A stretch of 64,000 bases of DNA from Obelidium mucronatum (taxonomy: Eukaryota > Chytridiomycota > Chytridiomycetes > Chytridiales > Chytriomycetaceae). The notes under the pieces are model-generated. The model was given only the letters and a program-made list of their open reading frames with translations, was not told where the DNA came from and made no database searches. The stretch is from NCBI GenBank assembly GCA_025765595.1, contig JAIVFH010000040.1, positions 1 through 64,000 on the forward strand, in the 5' to 3' direction. Position numbers and translations under genes: made by a program. Below, piece by piece: positions 46,618 to 58,198 of this stretch (positions are counted from its first letter, which is position 1; each line of letters opens with the position of its first letter).

Positions 46618-47328
46618 CCCCTTGACTCCCAACGAGACGTTTTGGTCCAATTTTTTTCAAGAAAAAAAGCTGTTCCATATTATTGCACTCCCCCACAACG
46701 AAAGGAAACTTTTTGTAACTTTCAAGGTAAGTAGATTCGTGGGTGGCGAATCCGAATCCGTTGACCCCATCAAGTTAGCTTTCGTAGTTCCTGAGCTAAG
46801 TGTCGTTTTGTACCCAGCTGAACTATGACACGAACGATGCATAATGCACCTGTCCAGGCCCCTACATCACTGAGGACCATGAATGGATCTCTAAAAGGGA
46901 GATTCTTGAAGAAGACGCGACGCTGGCTGATAAGCAGCGCTGTGTTTTCAGGCATACGTTACTCTGCCAAAGTTCTTGAAGGTGAAGTTTGAACTCTCTT
47001 CTGTTTCCCCGCATACACAACATATATGAGCTTCTTCGTCCTCTTCGTAATCAGGTCCATTGTCATCTGAGCGAAAGTCGTCGCTGTTGGCGTCTGTAAT
47101 TTCAGAGTATTGGGAGTCATCCGGGTCTGACCAGTCGCGAGGCATCGATAGTTCCTTGGTATTGCATATTACCTTTTAATGATGGGTATGGCAGGTCTTT
47201 TACGTGGTCAGCTGTGGGTTGCATGCCGCTTTGGGCAGGAATATGACTGACAGGACGTTTTCGACCTCTTGGATTTGTTGAGCAATAAAAAATTTCCTCT
47301 TTTTTGAAAAATCCCGGGAGTCAAGGGG
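46618..47328. mobile_element. Non-autonomous piggyBac-type element
   Basis: A 711-bp segment is bounded by perfect 13-base inverted repeats (ccccttgactccc at 46618-46630 and gggagtcaagggg at 47316-47328) and flanked on both sides by TTAA (46614-46617, 47329-47332). TTAA target duplication and terminal CCC are hallmarks of the piggyBac superfamily. At 711 bp it cannot encode a full transposase (about 550-600 residues) and so depends on one elsewhere. It sits in the short intergenic region between the acidic orphan gene and RBBP4. Confidence 0.9.
46948..47145 (-). pseudogene. Possible piggyBac transposase N-terminal fragment
   Basis: A 65-residue frame inside the element starts MPRDWSDPDDSQYSEITDA and is very acidic, followed by CCVCGETEESSNFTF. 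Acidic serine-rich N-termini are common in piggyBac transposases, so this may be the remnant of the parent gene. No DDD catalytic core is present. It could equally be a chance frame. Confidence 0.35.
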
Positions 47329-47363
47329 TTAAAACGGCCGTTTATTGAAAATGTGCCACACTC

Positions 47364-49560
<2,197 letters not shown>

Positions 49561-49655
49561 TTTGGATTTTACTGATAAATAAAATGTAAAGATGAATAAA
49601 TAAAACTAAAAATAAAATAAATTAACTTTTATTAAATATCGAAATTAAATCCAAA

Positions 49656-50346
49656 ATGTTCTCTTCTTCTCGTTTCGTTGTCCAAAGCATCCAAAGAGCG
49701 CAGCGCAGAAGCCTGTCCACGATCAAGCCTTTCTACACTGCCGAGTCAACGGCTACTGGTGGACGCGATGGTTCTGTTACTGGAACTGAAGGCTTCAAGT
49801 CAAAGATGGTTTTACCAACTGCTTTGAAGGGTTTTGTTACTTTCTTTTGGTTATCCGTTGTCCCCTCATTGCTCATTTTGGTTGGTCACAGGCCCAGGCG
49901 CCTCTGCAACTGCCCAGAACCCAGAGGTTCTCTTTGCTTCAGGTTAGTTCAAAGCACTTACTAATAGGGTTTTCATTCTAAAATCTCGAAAATTGCTCCA
50001 CTGTTATCTAACTCCAAAGGATACGCCGCCTGTTTCCTTGGAGCCGTGCATGCTGCAGCTGGTGAGCTCAAGATTGCCGTTCCAAAGGATTCCTCTGTGA
50101 CCGTCAAGACCCACTTGGGACACATTCAAACCAACGGTGCTGGATTCGGTCTGGCTGTTGACATTACTGGAAACTTCCCTGGTCTCGACAAGGCTAAAGC
50201 TCGTGCTTTGGTCGACAAGGCGCACAACGATGTAACGTGTTTTTTCTTGGCACTCCTTCTATTTCGATTAATTTTCCTGGTTTTCTTAGATCTGCCCTTA
50301 CTCTAAGGCTACTCGTGGAAACATTGTCGTCAATGTCAACGTTTAA
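49656..50346 (+). CDS. Ohr/OsmC-type organic hydroperoxide reductase, mitochondrial
   Basis: A thiol peroxidase of the Ohr branch of the OsmC family, detoxifying organic hydroperoxides with lipoyl or thiol reductants. The first ~22 residues (MFSSSRFVVQSIQRAQRRSLST) form an amphipathic arginine-rich mitochondrial targeting sequence. The core begins FYTAESTATGGRDGSV. The two reactive cysteines are in GYAACFLGAVHAA and ICPYSKATRGN, joined over introns. Exons are linked at G-PGASATAQNPEVLFAS, S-GYAAC and D-ICPYS, all in frame. It is divergent from RBBP4 with 95 bp between starts. Confidence 0.93.
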
Positions 50347-50442
50347 TTGATGATGGCAATAAAGAGCGTTCTTCCTCGATCTCAAGTTTATAAATTGCGA
50401 AAAACTCTTTTGTATTCCAACAAAAACTTATTAAGAGAGTCT

Positions 50443-51315
50443 TCATTCCTTGGTGGCAACGACAAAGAAACGGTTGAACTCAAACACAGTCTTTCCGTCG
50501 CTCGTCTTTGGATACGCTTTCGAAATCAACTCGCGATACTTTGCAATGAATGCCTTTCCATCAACAGAATCTTTTCCTCCAACAGCATCGACATACGGAC
50601 CCAAGCCAGTTGACGCCGTGAAATCCGCCACTGGATTCTCCCCCTCCAGAAGCATTGCATACTTTGAATGCCACATATTAATCTTAGATACACATTCCGT
50701 TGATTGAAGCAAGTTATAATAGTCTTGCGGATCTTTTTCGCAAGTGACCCAACAACGCGTCTTTGAAATACAATCTGCCAATCCCAACTCTTTGGCAGCT
50801 TCTTTCATGAGTAAATGAGAGTTCTGGGCCCGTGTATCTGGAATCTGGAATGCGAGAACCCCGCCTGGGCTCAAACAAGTCTTCATGAGGCGAGGGATCA
50901 AGGTTTGGTGAACGTCAAAGGAAACCCAATGCAAAGCAGCATTCGAATAAATCAAGTCCACTTTTTCCTCCCCCTGATTTAATTGGAAGCTTTCAAAGTC
51001 AGCCTGATGATACGTAATGTTCATGGACGGGCCGTTTTGAAGCTGTTCATCATGACTTGCTTTCGCCTTGTTGAGCATTTCAGGCGAAGAATCCACACAG
51101 TCAATAGCAGCATTGGGCCAGGCTTCTCTGAGGAAGGGAGTTATGTTGCCCGTTCCACAGCCAAGATCGAGAATCCTGTCCACTTGTCTTTGACTTTGTT
51201 GCAATGATATTCTTGCTTGCATCAAGAGATCTAACGCAGGTCTCAGTCGTTCTCCGCCGAATCGGAGGTATTGCGAGGGAACCCACAACCGAGAGCTTCG
51301 TTGGTGGACTTGCAT
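50443..51315 (-). CDS. Trans-aconitate methyltransferase-like protein
   Basis: A single-exon 290-residue class I SAM methyltransferase. Motif I is ILDLGCGTGNITPFL, motif II IDCVDSSPEML, and the post-motif segment VDLIYSNAALHWVSF is typical of the Tam/Tmt1 trans-aconitate methyltransferases. QVHQRSSRLWVPSQYLRFGGERLRPALDLL at the N-terminus also matches that family. These enzymes methyl-esterify trans-aconitate, an inhibitor formed from the citrate-cycle intermediate. Lack of introns in this intron-rich neighbourhood is compatible with bacterial acquisition but not proof. The C-terminus FEFNRFFVVATKE is complete. Confidence 0.88.
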   Translation of the reverse strand: MQVHQRSSRLWVPSQYLRFGGERLRPALDLLMQARISLQQSQRQVDRILDLGCGTGNITPFLREAWPNAAIDCVDSSPEMLNKAKASHDEQLQNGPSMNITYHQADFESFQLNQGEEKVDLIYSNAALHWVSFDVHQTLIPRLMKTCLSPGGVLAFQIPDTRAQNSHLLMKEAAKELGLADCISKTRCWVTCEKDPQDYYNLLQSTECVSKINMWHSKYAMLLEGENPVADFTASTGLGPYVDAVGGKDSVDGKAFIAKYRELISKAYPKTSDGKTVFEFNRFFVVATKE

Positions 51316-51408
51316 GTTTAGTAGGCAAATGACGAAATTAACAAGAATCCAACGTCTTGGTTTTTATATCCAAATTCCCCCCTATGAATAATTCAATCAA
51401 CAGATTTA

Positions 51409-51788
51409 TTAATTCGATGCAGCACCAGCCTGTTCCCCTTCCATTGACCCCATAATCCGACCCCCGATTTCTCCAGCCGTCTTTTGAATCAATAGATTCG
51501 TTTGCATAAACTTGTGCACACATCGGTCCAGACAAACAGCTTCGCCCTTGTTCAGATCCCCATCTTGCAGGTATAGAGGAGAAATGCACTTTTCTTTACA
51601 GCTGCTGATCAGTCTTGAAATGAAAGAAAGATTGGGGTACTTGTGAGTCTTAAAATCCTCCCAAACCCCAAAAGAACAAAGTACCGCCGCCCCGAACACC
51701 CACAAGTCTAGAATATGAATTACCTTCGCCTGAAGTCTGATTCAACTTCTTGTGCCAGTTCTTGTTCCCATGCTGCCATTCCTTGCAT
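51409..51788 (-). CDS. TIM10: Mitochondrial small TIM chaperone Tim10
   Basis: An 89-residue twin CX3C protein: MQGMAAWEQELAQEVESDFRR, then SSCKEKC and CLDRC with KGEAVCLDRCVHKF between and after. It forms a hexamer (with Tim9) in the intermemb­rane space that escorts hydrophobic precursors to the TIM22 complex. Exon 1 is 51724-51788 and exon 2 is 51409-51613, joined at R-LISSC in frame. The DLNKGEAVCLDRCV pattern is Tim10 rather than Tim9, Tim8 or Tim13. Downstream of the last cysteine pair the helix continues to GEQAGAASN. Confidence 0.92.
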
Positions 51789-51905
51789 CTTTTCGATGGG
51801 TTGGTTTAATTATTCAAAAAAGAAGAAAAATGAATGTAAGTCTGATTATCTATAACTGCAATTAACAGAATACTAATTTTTTTTAATTATAATTCTCTTT
51901 GTTTT

Positions 51906-53050
51906 TCATGCTGCACGCATCGGATCATGACGATCTAAATTAAAAGCCTGGAATTCTGCAACACTCGAAACACTGCTTTCTGGAAGAACTGATTGGAGTG
52001 TTTCCTTGCTCTGGGAATCACTCAAACCGTGTCGTCGACAAAAATCACTGCATACTCTTCGAAAGGTATCTGAAATGGTGGGTGTTGAATATATGATTCA
52101 AAGCAACGGAAAAAAAAGTAACACAAACCCAGATCTGGACAACTAACGCCTTTTGTAAATGCTTTCATATTCCACGTTATCTTTTTAATAATGTTATGGA
52201 AATATGATGTAAGACCATGTTAATTAAAATGCTTGCATTCGAAGAATAGGCATGGAATATGGATTACATTCTGTGGCGCTCTGTCGCTGACGTGGTATTC
52301 CTCAAAATTCCAATGCGGCGAAATTATTAAACTTGAACCAAGAAGTGACTTCATTCGAGTTTCCGTTATTCCAGAAATTACTGGCATGAGAATCGTGTTG
52401 GAGATATCATGACCACGTAGTTGCTCTTCCGTTAGTGTCAAGTGCATTGCTGATCCCAGTAATACAATCATGGATAAAGCCGCAGTGACCTAGTTGGAGA
52501 TGATTATTTACTGGCTACATACAAAAAATAACTGCCGTGAACTCACCTTTGTGTTTCTTTCCCAGTCACTCACAATTTGTATTCCTGGATGCTTCTCATT
52601 CACCCAGGACACTAAATGATCTCTTCTTCCGAGAATACATATCTGTTTTGGTTTAAGCAGAGATCCGTTTCCCGCCGCTAGAAGCGCGTCTGCGAGTACT
52701 TTGCAATCGGCTTCTCCAGTTTCCGGCAATATATCGCTCAACAGAATCCCTACGCGAAACTCTCTTTTGTTATTGTCTGCAACAGGTACTGCCGCTAGAG
52801 CCTGGACCATTTTGTTGACGTGTATGACACTCCACACGACTTGATCGCGTAAAGATTCTTTCATGCGATGGTATTTGATTCTTCGTTGGGCCAGATCGTG
52901 TGTGAGTGATGGGTCTGTGGATGCCTGTTGATCATCGACGAAGGAAGTCACAAAGTCGAACGAGAGCGATCTGAAAAAGTTTGTAATGCTATCGCCTTCT
53001 CGGTATTTCTGTAGAATGTTCGATTCTGGGCTTTTTGCAGTTGTGTCCAT
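51906..53050 (-). CDS. NOXRED1-like NADP-dependent oxidoreductase
   Basis: A 313-residue protein in four exons: 52547-53050, 52268-52489, 52129-52180 and 51906-52069, all phases consistent. The N-terminal half has a Rossmann-like strand-turn (REFRVGILLSDILPETGEADCKVLADALLAAG, then ICILGRRDHLVSWV). The middle (MIVLLGSAMHLTLTEEQL, ILMPVISGITETRMKSLLG) and the ITWNMKAFTKGVSCPD exon follow vertebrate NOXRED1, a relative of pyrroline-5-carboxylate reductase of unknown substrate. The last exon (DTFRRVCSDFCRRHGL) corresponds to the dimerisation region. The catalytic activity cannot be predicted. Confidence 0.7.
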
Positions 53051-53214
53051 GCTGTGTTTTTGATTCAGTTATTTTTCTTCAAGCATGTATGTATGAAAAA
53101 AAAAACTTGCACTTGAGATAGGGTCAGAACTTATTATTTAATAGTAAATTCGTTCTGAGAATATTATGCGGCAGGGAGCAGCCGTCTGGATACGTTTTTT
53201 CTTAAAATCAATAA

Positions 53215-54033
53215 ATGGGCGTTTCGCGGTAAAGCCCTCACACACGCTCTCGCGCACACATACGCCATCTCATTTTTCTCTTTGGATTTCTTTGTAGAAC
53301 TCTTCACTTCAATCAATCGTGGGCATCAGATGCCTCAGCCCAAATCCACGATAGACTTAAAACAGTCTACAACGCAAAGAACTCCAATTCAGCGTGGTCC
53401 ATTCTCTGCAGGCTATATCTCCAACAGCAACAGCAACAACAGCAACCAAATCAATCGAAATCAACGAAACCTAAGCACTTGTATGTCCTCAATACAACGT
53501 CAAGCGATACTGCAACGCCTGTAGCCTATTCGCTCATTGTTGATCCAAACCAAAATAAGAGAAGCTTTATTAAATGTAGTGGAGGATCTGAGCTTGAAAC
53601 TATTGTCAGCAAGCTGAAGACCAGCTGGGTTTCTCGACAAGCCATCAGAATTGATGGATTGGAATACCGCCCGCCCAATTGTGACTTTTCAATCAAAGTG
53701 GGAACAATGACGATCGGGACAATGTTAAAAGGTGTTCTTTTGGAGGTGTGTATTCCTTTGCCTGCCGGGAAACAACCGCTTAATGTAAATATCCTAAAAA
53801 TCAACCAGATCACGATTGAAAACACTCAAGATGAATCTATTGCCATTCCCCGCATTCGAACGCTTCTTCAGAAACTGTTTGCAGAGATTCCCGGATACTC
53901 TTCCTTGAGTCTTGTGAACCTCGTACCGGATACCATTGACTTCGGAAACGCGGCTTGGTTGCAGAAGGAACAGTCTCAGGATGCTCAGTCGTCGTACTGT
54001 CTAATGACTCTTTGCAATCAGCTGCTGCTGTGA
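53215..54033 (+). CDS. MED20: Mediator head subunit 20
   Basis: Med20/Srb2 is a TBP-like fold subunit of the Mediator head that links activators to RNA polymerase II. The first exon is only 14 nt (53215-53228, MGVSR), followed by a 69-bp intron and one long exon 53298-54033, giving 249 residues. MGVS and the downstream WASDASAQIHDRLKTVYNA match the family N-terminus. A poly-Q stretch interrupts it, then YVLNTTSSD and DFSIKVGTMTIGTMLKGVLLEVCIPL cover the conserved core. It is divergent from the NOXRED1-like gene (164 bp between starts). Confidence 0.85.
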
Positions 54034-54457
54034 AGGAGAATAAATGAAACTGACTTGTTGAACTTTAGAATCACGTGTTGTTAACAACCAAAACACAACA
54101 AGTGAAAATCAATAATTACAAAATGACGTCATTCGTTTGTTAGGATGATGCCAAAGGTGGGAGACGGAGATCTCAGAACAACATATAAAGAGGACGAACA
54201 AACAATGCGTTCTCCACAAAGAATTTCTACAGCTTTCTACAGCCTTCTCTTGCAACTCCTTAAAGGCAAAGCTGGGAGAAGATTTTCGAACTCATTCGAA
54301 TCCAAACAAACAGTGCCACCTTCAGAACAATCTCTTTTAAAAAAAAGACACGCAAAAGTCCTTCCTTCACCTTCCCAACTATAATTTCAACCCCTGTAGT
54401 ACCTCCTTTCTTAGTATTTTGGATCTCTCTCCTGCAAAACCCACTGGCAAGCAGAAA

Positions 54458-54709
54458 ATGACAAGAACGATCCGTCAACCATATAACACATCCCACATTC
54501 CTCATGTCAGCCTCCAAGAACGCTTTGCCCGTAACTTTGAAAATGGCTTGATGAAACCCACATTCAAAAAGAATGGTGCTGGGCGTGGCAACTGGGGATC
54601 TGCCATTGAAGTCTACGATTTGTACGATGGACCCAGAGAGGCTGGGTTAACCGTGCAGGTTGTTTCACACGACGTTGGATCAGAGACGAAGAAGAGTTAC
54701 TCGAGATAA
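54458..54709 (+). CDS. Small basic GRGNWG protein, unknown
   Basis: The 83-residue frame MTRTIRQPYNTSHIPHVSL contains FARNFENGLMKPTFKKNGAGRGNWGS, a compact K/N/G-rich segment that looks conserved, then an acidic middle and KKSYSR end. I have seen GAGRGNWG-type segments in small fungal proteins of unknown role and do not assign a function. An upstream plus-strand frame (54145-54384) could be 5' leader or another exon, but no convincing splice joins it. Confidence 0.5.
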   Translation: MTRTIRQPYNTSHIPHVSLQERFARNFENGLMKPTFKKNGAGRGNWGSAIEVYDLYDGPREAGLTVQVVSHDVGSETKKSYSR

Positions 54710-54770
54710 TCATATGAAAATAAAAAAATAATACGTGCAATTTAAATCGACTTTATTTTCAAAAATAACA

Positions 54771-56740
54771 ATGGCATCGAAACACGAACTCTCAAAGCAA
54801 GAAATCGCTGACGTCTTCAAGAAGCTGAAGGCTGCACGGAGAGAAAACAAGGTAACGCCGTCCTTGTAGTGCTAGGAAAGGACTGTTCTGGTCATGCTAA
54901 CCAGTTTATAACCAACTCATATTGCGCCGATCGCCTGGTTTAGACCTGCTTCGACTGCGGAGCAAAGAATCCAACTTGGTCTTCAGTGACCTATGGTGTC
55001 TACCTCTGTTTGGACTGCAGTGCCGTACACAGAAACATGGGTGTGCATATTACCTTTGTCAGGTCAGCGCCTTGTCTCTCTCTCCCTCGTCTGATTGATA
55101 ACTTGGTTTCTAATTCTTCATTTTTTCACATGATTGTGGCAGATCGGTTGTTCTCGATTCGTGGAGTGTTGACCAATTGCGAGTAATGAAAGTCTCTGGC
55201 AATGCTAATGCAGCCGAGTGGTTCAGAGCACACGGAACTGGAAACTACAAGGACGCAAAGCAAAAGTACACTTCAAGGGCGGGTGTTGGATACCGGGTGA
55301 GCACTGCTGTCTCCCTTTTTGTATGAGGTTGGTATAGGTCTGAAACATATCATTTGTATCAGGATCGTGTCAAACAGTTGGCAGAAGAAGATGCTCGCCG
55401 TTATCCACAAGGGATCGTGATTGATTCCGCTGTTGGCGCCGTGTCTGAAGTCGCAGCACCACCAGCAAAGGATGACTTTTTCTCGGACTGGGGAACTGAT
55501 GAAAACACTGCCATTCAACCACAACAGCAAACTGCTCCTGTTTCTACAGCAATTAATGTGGCGTCTCCAGTGAGACCAATCACACCTGTTCAGCAGGCGA
55601 TCCCCGCACCAACCATCGCCAAACTACAACCACAACAATCTTATGGATTCGATAACACAGACGACGGCTTTTTGGACTTTGATGATGCCCCCGATGCCTT
55701 TTCGACGCCAATTGCAGCGGCTACCCCAGCACCAGCACCAGCCCCCGCCCCAGTCGTGCCTGTTTCCCCACCGAAACCCGTTGCCCAGCCCCAGCAAACA
55801 GCGGCTACTACAGCATCAGCAGCAGCAGCACCTGCATCTGTGCTTACTAAACCTGGGGGTCTTGGTGCAAAGAAACTCGGCGCTAAAAAAGCCACAAAAA
55901 TCATCAATTTTGATGAAGCCGAACGCCGTGCAAAGGAAGAAGAAGAACGTATCAAAAGGGAGGAAGAAGAGGCAAAGCGATTCGAAAAGGAAAGAGCCAA
56001 TGTCGCGCCTCTTGGTGGATTTGGTGCTTCATCGGCTGGCAGTGGAGCTGCCGCCTTTTCTTCTCGTTTGATGTTTGTTGATCCCTCTGCGTCATCTGGA
56101 AATGCGTCTCCAGCTGCGGCGGGTGGCTCCGATGTGGATAGATTGGGACTTGGAATGGGAAAACTTGGATTTGGGTTTGATCCTTCCAACGCTCCTGCTG
56201 CAAAGAGTGGATCTGCGGGAGTCACAGGAAATGTTGGAGCGCCGAAATTCGGCGCTACTGCTGGAGGATTTGGTTCGTCTGCTGCCGCTAAACCTCCTTC
56301 TGCTGCAGAGGGTGATGCCGCCAAAAGATTTGGAAATGCGAAGTCTATTTCAAGTGACCAATATTTTGGAAAGGGGGCATACGATGAACAAGAAAGGTAT
56401 TACACAATTCACTTTTTATTCTTCTTATTTTCTTGGAAAGTCAACCAATTTTTTTTTCAGCGCTGAAGCTCGCAACCGTTTGCAACAATTTTCAGGACGA
56501 TCCGGCTTTGGATCCGACGATTACCATGGCCGTCATTCTTCGCAAGATCAAGGGAGGGGGATATCTGGAACATCCCCGTCATTGAACGTTGGTGATATGA
56601 TGGAAACTGTTGGATCTAGTGTGCGAGTGTTTGCAAATAGTTTTGTGGATCAAGGAATCGAGGACATTAACAGCGTGAGAAATATTGTCGCCTCTGGAAG
56701 CAGCAAGCTTGCCGATATGTTCTCTGAAATTCAGGTTTAG
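54771..56740 (+). CDS. GLO3: ArfGAP of the Glo3/ARFGAP2-3 type
   Basis: Activates GTP hydrolysis by Arf1 during COPI coat cycling at the Golgi. The zinc-finger GAP domain spans residues about 10-125: [35 protein letters not shown] and the arginine-bearing [13 protein letters not shown], with [18 protein letters not shown] after. Introns follow the lysine at 54851 and interrupt the finger region and the GAP C-terminus. Next is a long Pro/Ala-rich linker with [19 protein letters not shown] coiled coil, and the C-terminal amphipathic Glo3 motif [16 protein letters not shown] and [18 protein letters not shown] end. The C-terminal exon starts at about 56461. Confidence 0.9.
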
Positions 56741-57124
56741 CTCTGATTTTTTCCTTTTGTCTGTCTAAGTCTTTGTTTGAAACAGCATCGTTACGGTTAG
56801 AGTTGACCAACCTCAAGTTAAAAATTGTGTGTGTTTTGTGTTTTGTATCAGAATGCGTTCTTTTGATGATGATTCTCTCTTATTTGAAGGTCACGTAATA
56901 AACCTGTTGCTATAAATAATTCTTCTGCAAAAATCGAAAGAAAAGAACGTCTGACTCAAGTTCTCTATGAAACTTGTGTGAAACAGACGTACATATACCG
57001 TCAAATCTAAAAAAAGACATTTTGGGAGTGAACTTGGTAAAGCAAAAGCGTGATTGGTCTACCATTGTCATTAAAAACAGAACGGGGAAAAAACACCAGC
57101 TGTAACCTACCTCTCCGGACAAGA
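56741..57124. other. Intergenic, no gene seen
   Basis: This 384-bp stretch between the ArfGAP and the next plus-strand gene has no convincing frame. It should contain the ArfGAP 3' end and the downstream promoter. Confidence 0.4.
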
Positions 57125-58080
57125 ATGACAACTTTCTCACAAACAGGCATATCTGTGAAAACCGACTTGACGCCAACCAATCCTTCGCCAAACCCGCCAA
57201 GATCAACCCCAACCCCCATTCTAAGCCTTGTTGTAACACTACCAGATCACAGATGTTTGATAACATCGATCTCAAATACAGCTACTATCCGGGAACTTAA
57301 AAGCTTGATTCAAAACCAAATCAACGGCAACAACGGTGGGGAGGACTTGATTTCTGAAGCAACGGTAATCTGTGGACAAAAACGGTACACAAACTTGAAT
57401 TTACGGCTTGACCAAATCCAAGACTTCGAACTGGATTCAGAAGGGAGAGTCGGGATTAAACTTGTTTCTGAAGTGGATCAAAGGTTTCATTTTTACTTCA
57501 ACCCAAAAAACTTTTTTTAAAAGAAAACTATTATATTGGAAAAAACAGGACTGAAGACGGGTCTGCGCCGATCTTTATTAATACGCCCAAATTATCGGCG
57601 AAATGCAAAGTGTGCCATAAGCAGCTCTTGAGCACATGCATTTCATGCAATACGTCGTTTTGTATCAACTGTGCAAAAAAGCAGCAACAGCAAGGAAATA
57701 ACAGGACCGACAGCAGCGGTTGCAATTCCTTCAATGATACTGACAGTACATCCACACAATTCCACGAAGAAAAGCCATCAACGATAAGCGATTTGGAAAC
57801 AGGGAATGCAGCTTCAGCCAACGATTTAGCAATAATTGGAAATCGTAAGAGTTTCTTGATGGTTCATTGCAACGACTGTACTGTACGGGAGCGCGCCCGC
57901 CAGAGAAGGGCTGCTGCGTCCCCACACGGAGGGATTTGGGGAAGTGGATTCAGAGTGATTGTTCTTGCATTTTTGGGTCTCTTGTTTGTTGTCATTGTGG
58001 TTGTGGTTGTTACCCGCAAAAGTCCTGTAAATACTGCAGGTATTGTATTGGCGAGAGGAGCCAACCTCTTCAGCGACTGA
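57125..58080 (+). CDS. Orphan with ubiquitin-like region, cysteine cluster and C-terminal anchor
   Basis: Not recognised. From the ATG at 57125 (MTTFSQTGISVKTD) the first ~115 residues include LSLVVTLPDHRCLITSISNTATIRELKSLIQNQ, which has the rhythm of a ubiquitin-like fold with TIRELKSLI as its helix. One intron (GTTTCA...ACAG, about 57483-57549) joins to a cysteine cluster (CKVCHKQLLSTCISCNTSFCINC) that probably binds zinc. A 23-residue hydrophobic segment (FRVIVLAFLGLLFVVIVVVVV) near the C-terminus makes it a tail-anchored or type II membrane protein with a Ser-rich linker. The zinc cluster and ubiquitin-like part facing the cytosol would fit a membrane-bound quality-control factor, which is inference only. 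Confidence 0.55.
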
Positions 58081-58198
58081 TATGATGGATCTCTTTGATT
58101 TTCTATTATTATCCAATAAATATCGCGATATCGGAGGATATCGGTATTCCTTTGTACAGTTTTTTTCTTCTGCTCAATTTGAATTTGACAATTTAAAA

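Noticed and set aside
50443..51315. Recent bacterial transfer of the trans-aconitate methyltransferase
   Set aside because: Absence of introns alone is weak, composition is like the neighbours, and fungi have eukaryotic relatives of this enzyme.
52181..52267. TAA in the NOXRED1-like gene as a +1 site
   Set aside because: It lies inside an intron (donor GTAATC at 52267) whose removal gives HVSDRAPQN-ITWNMKAF in the right phase.
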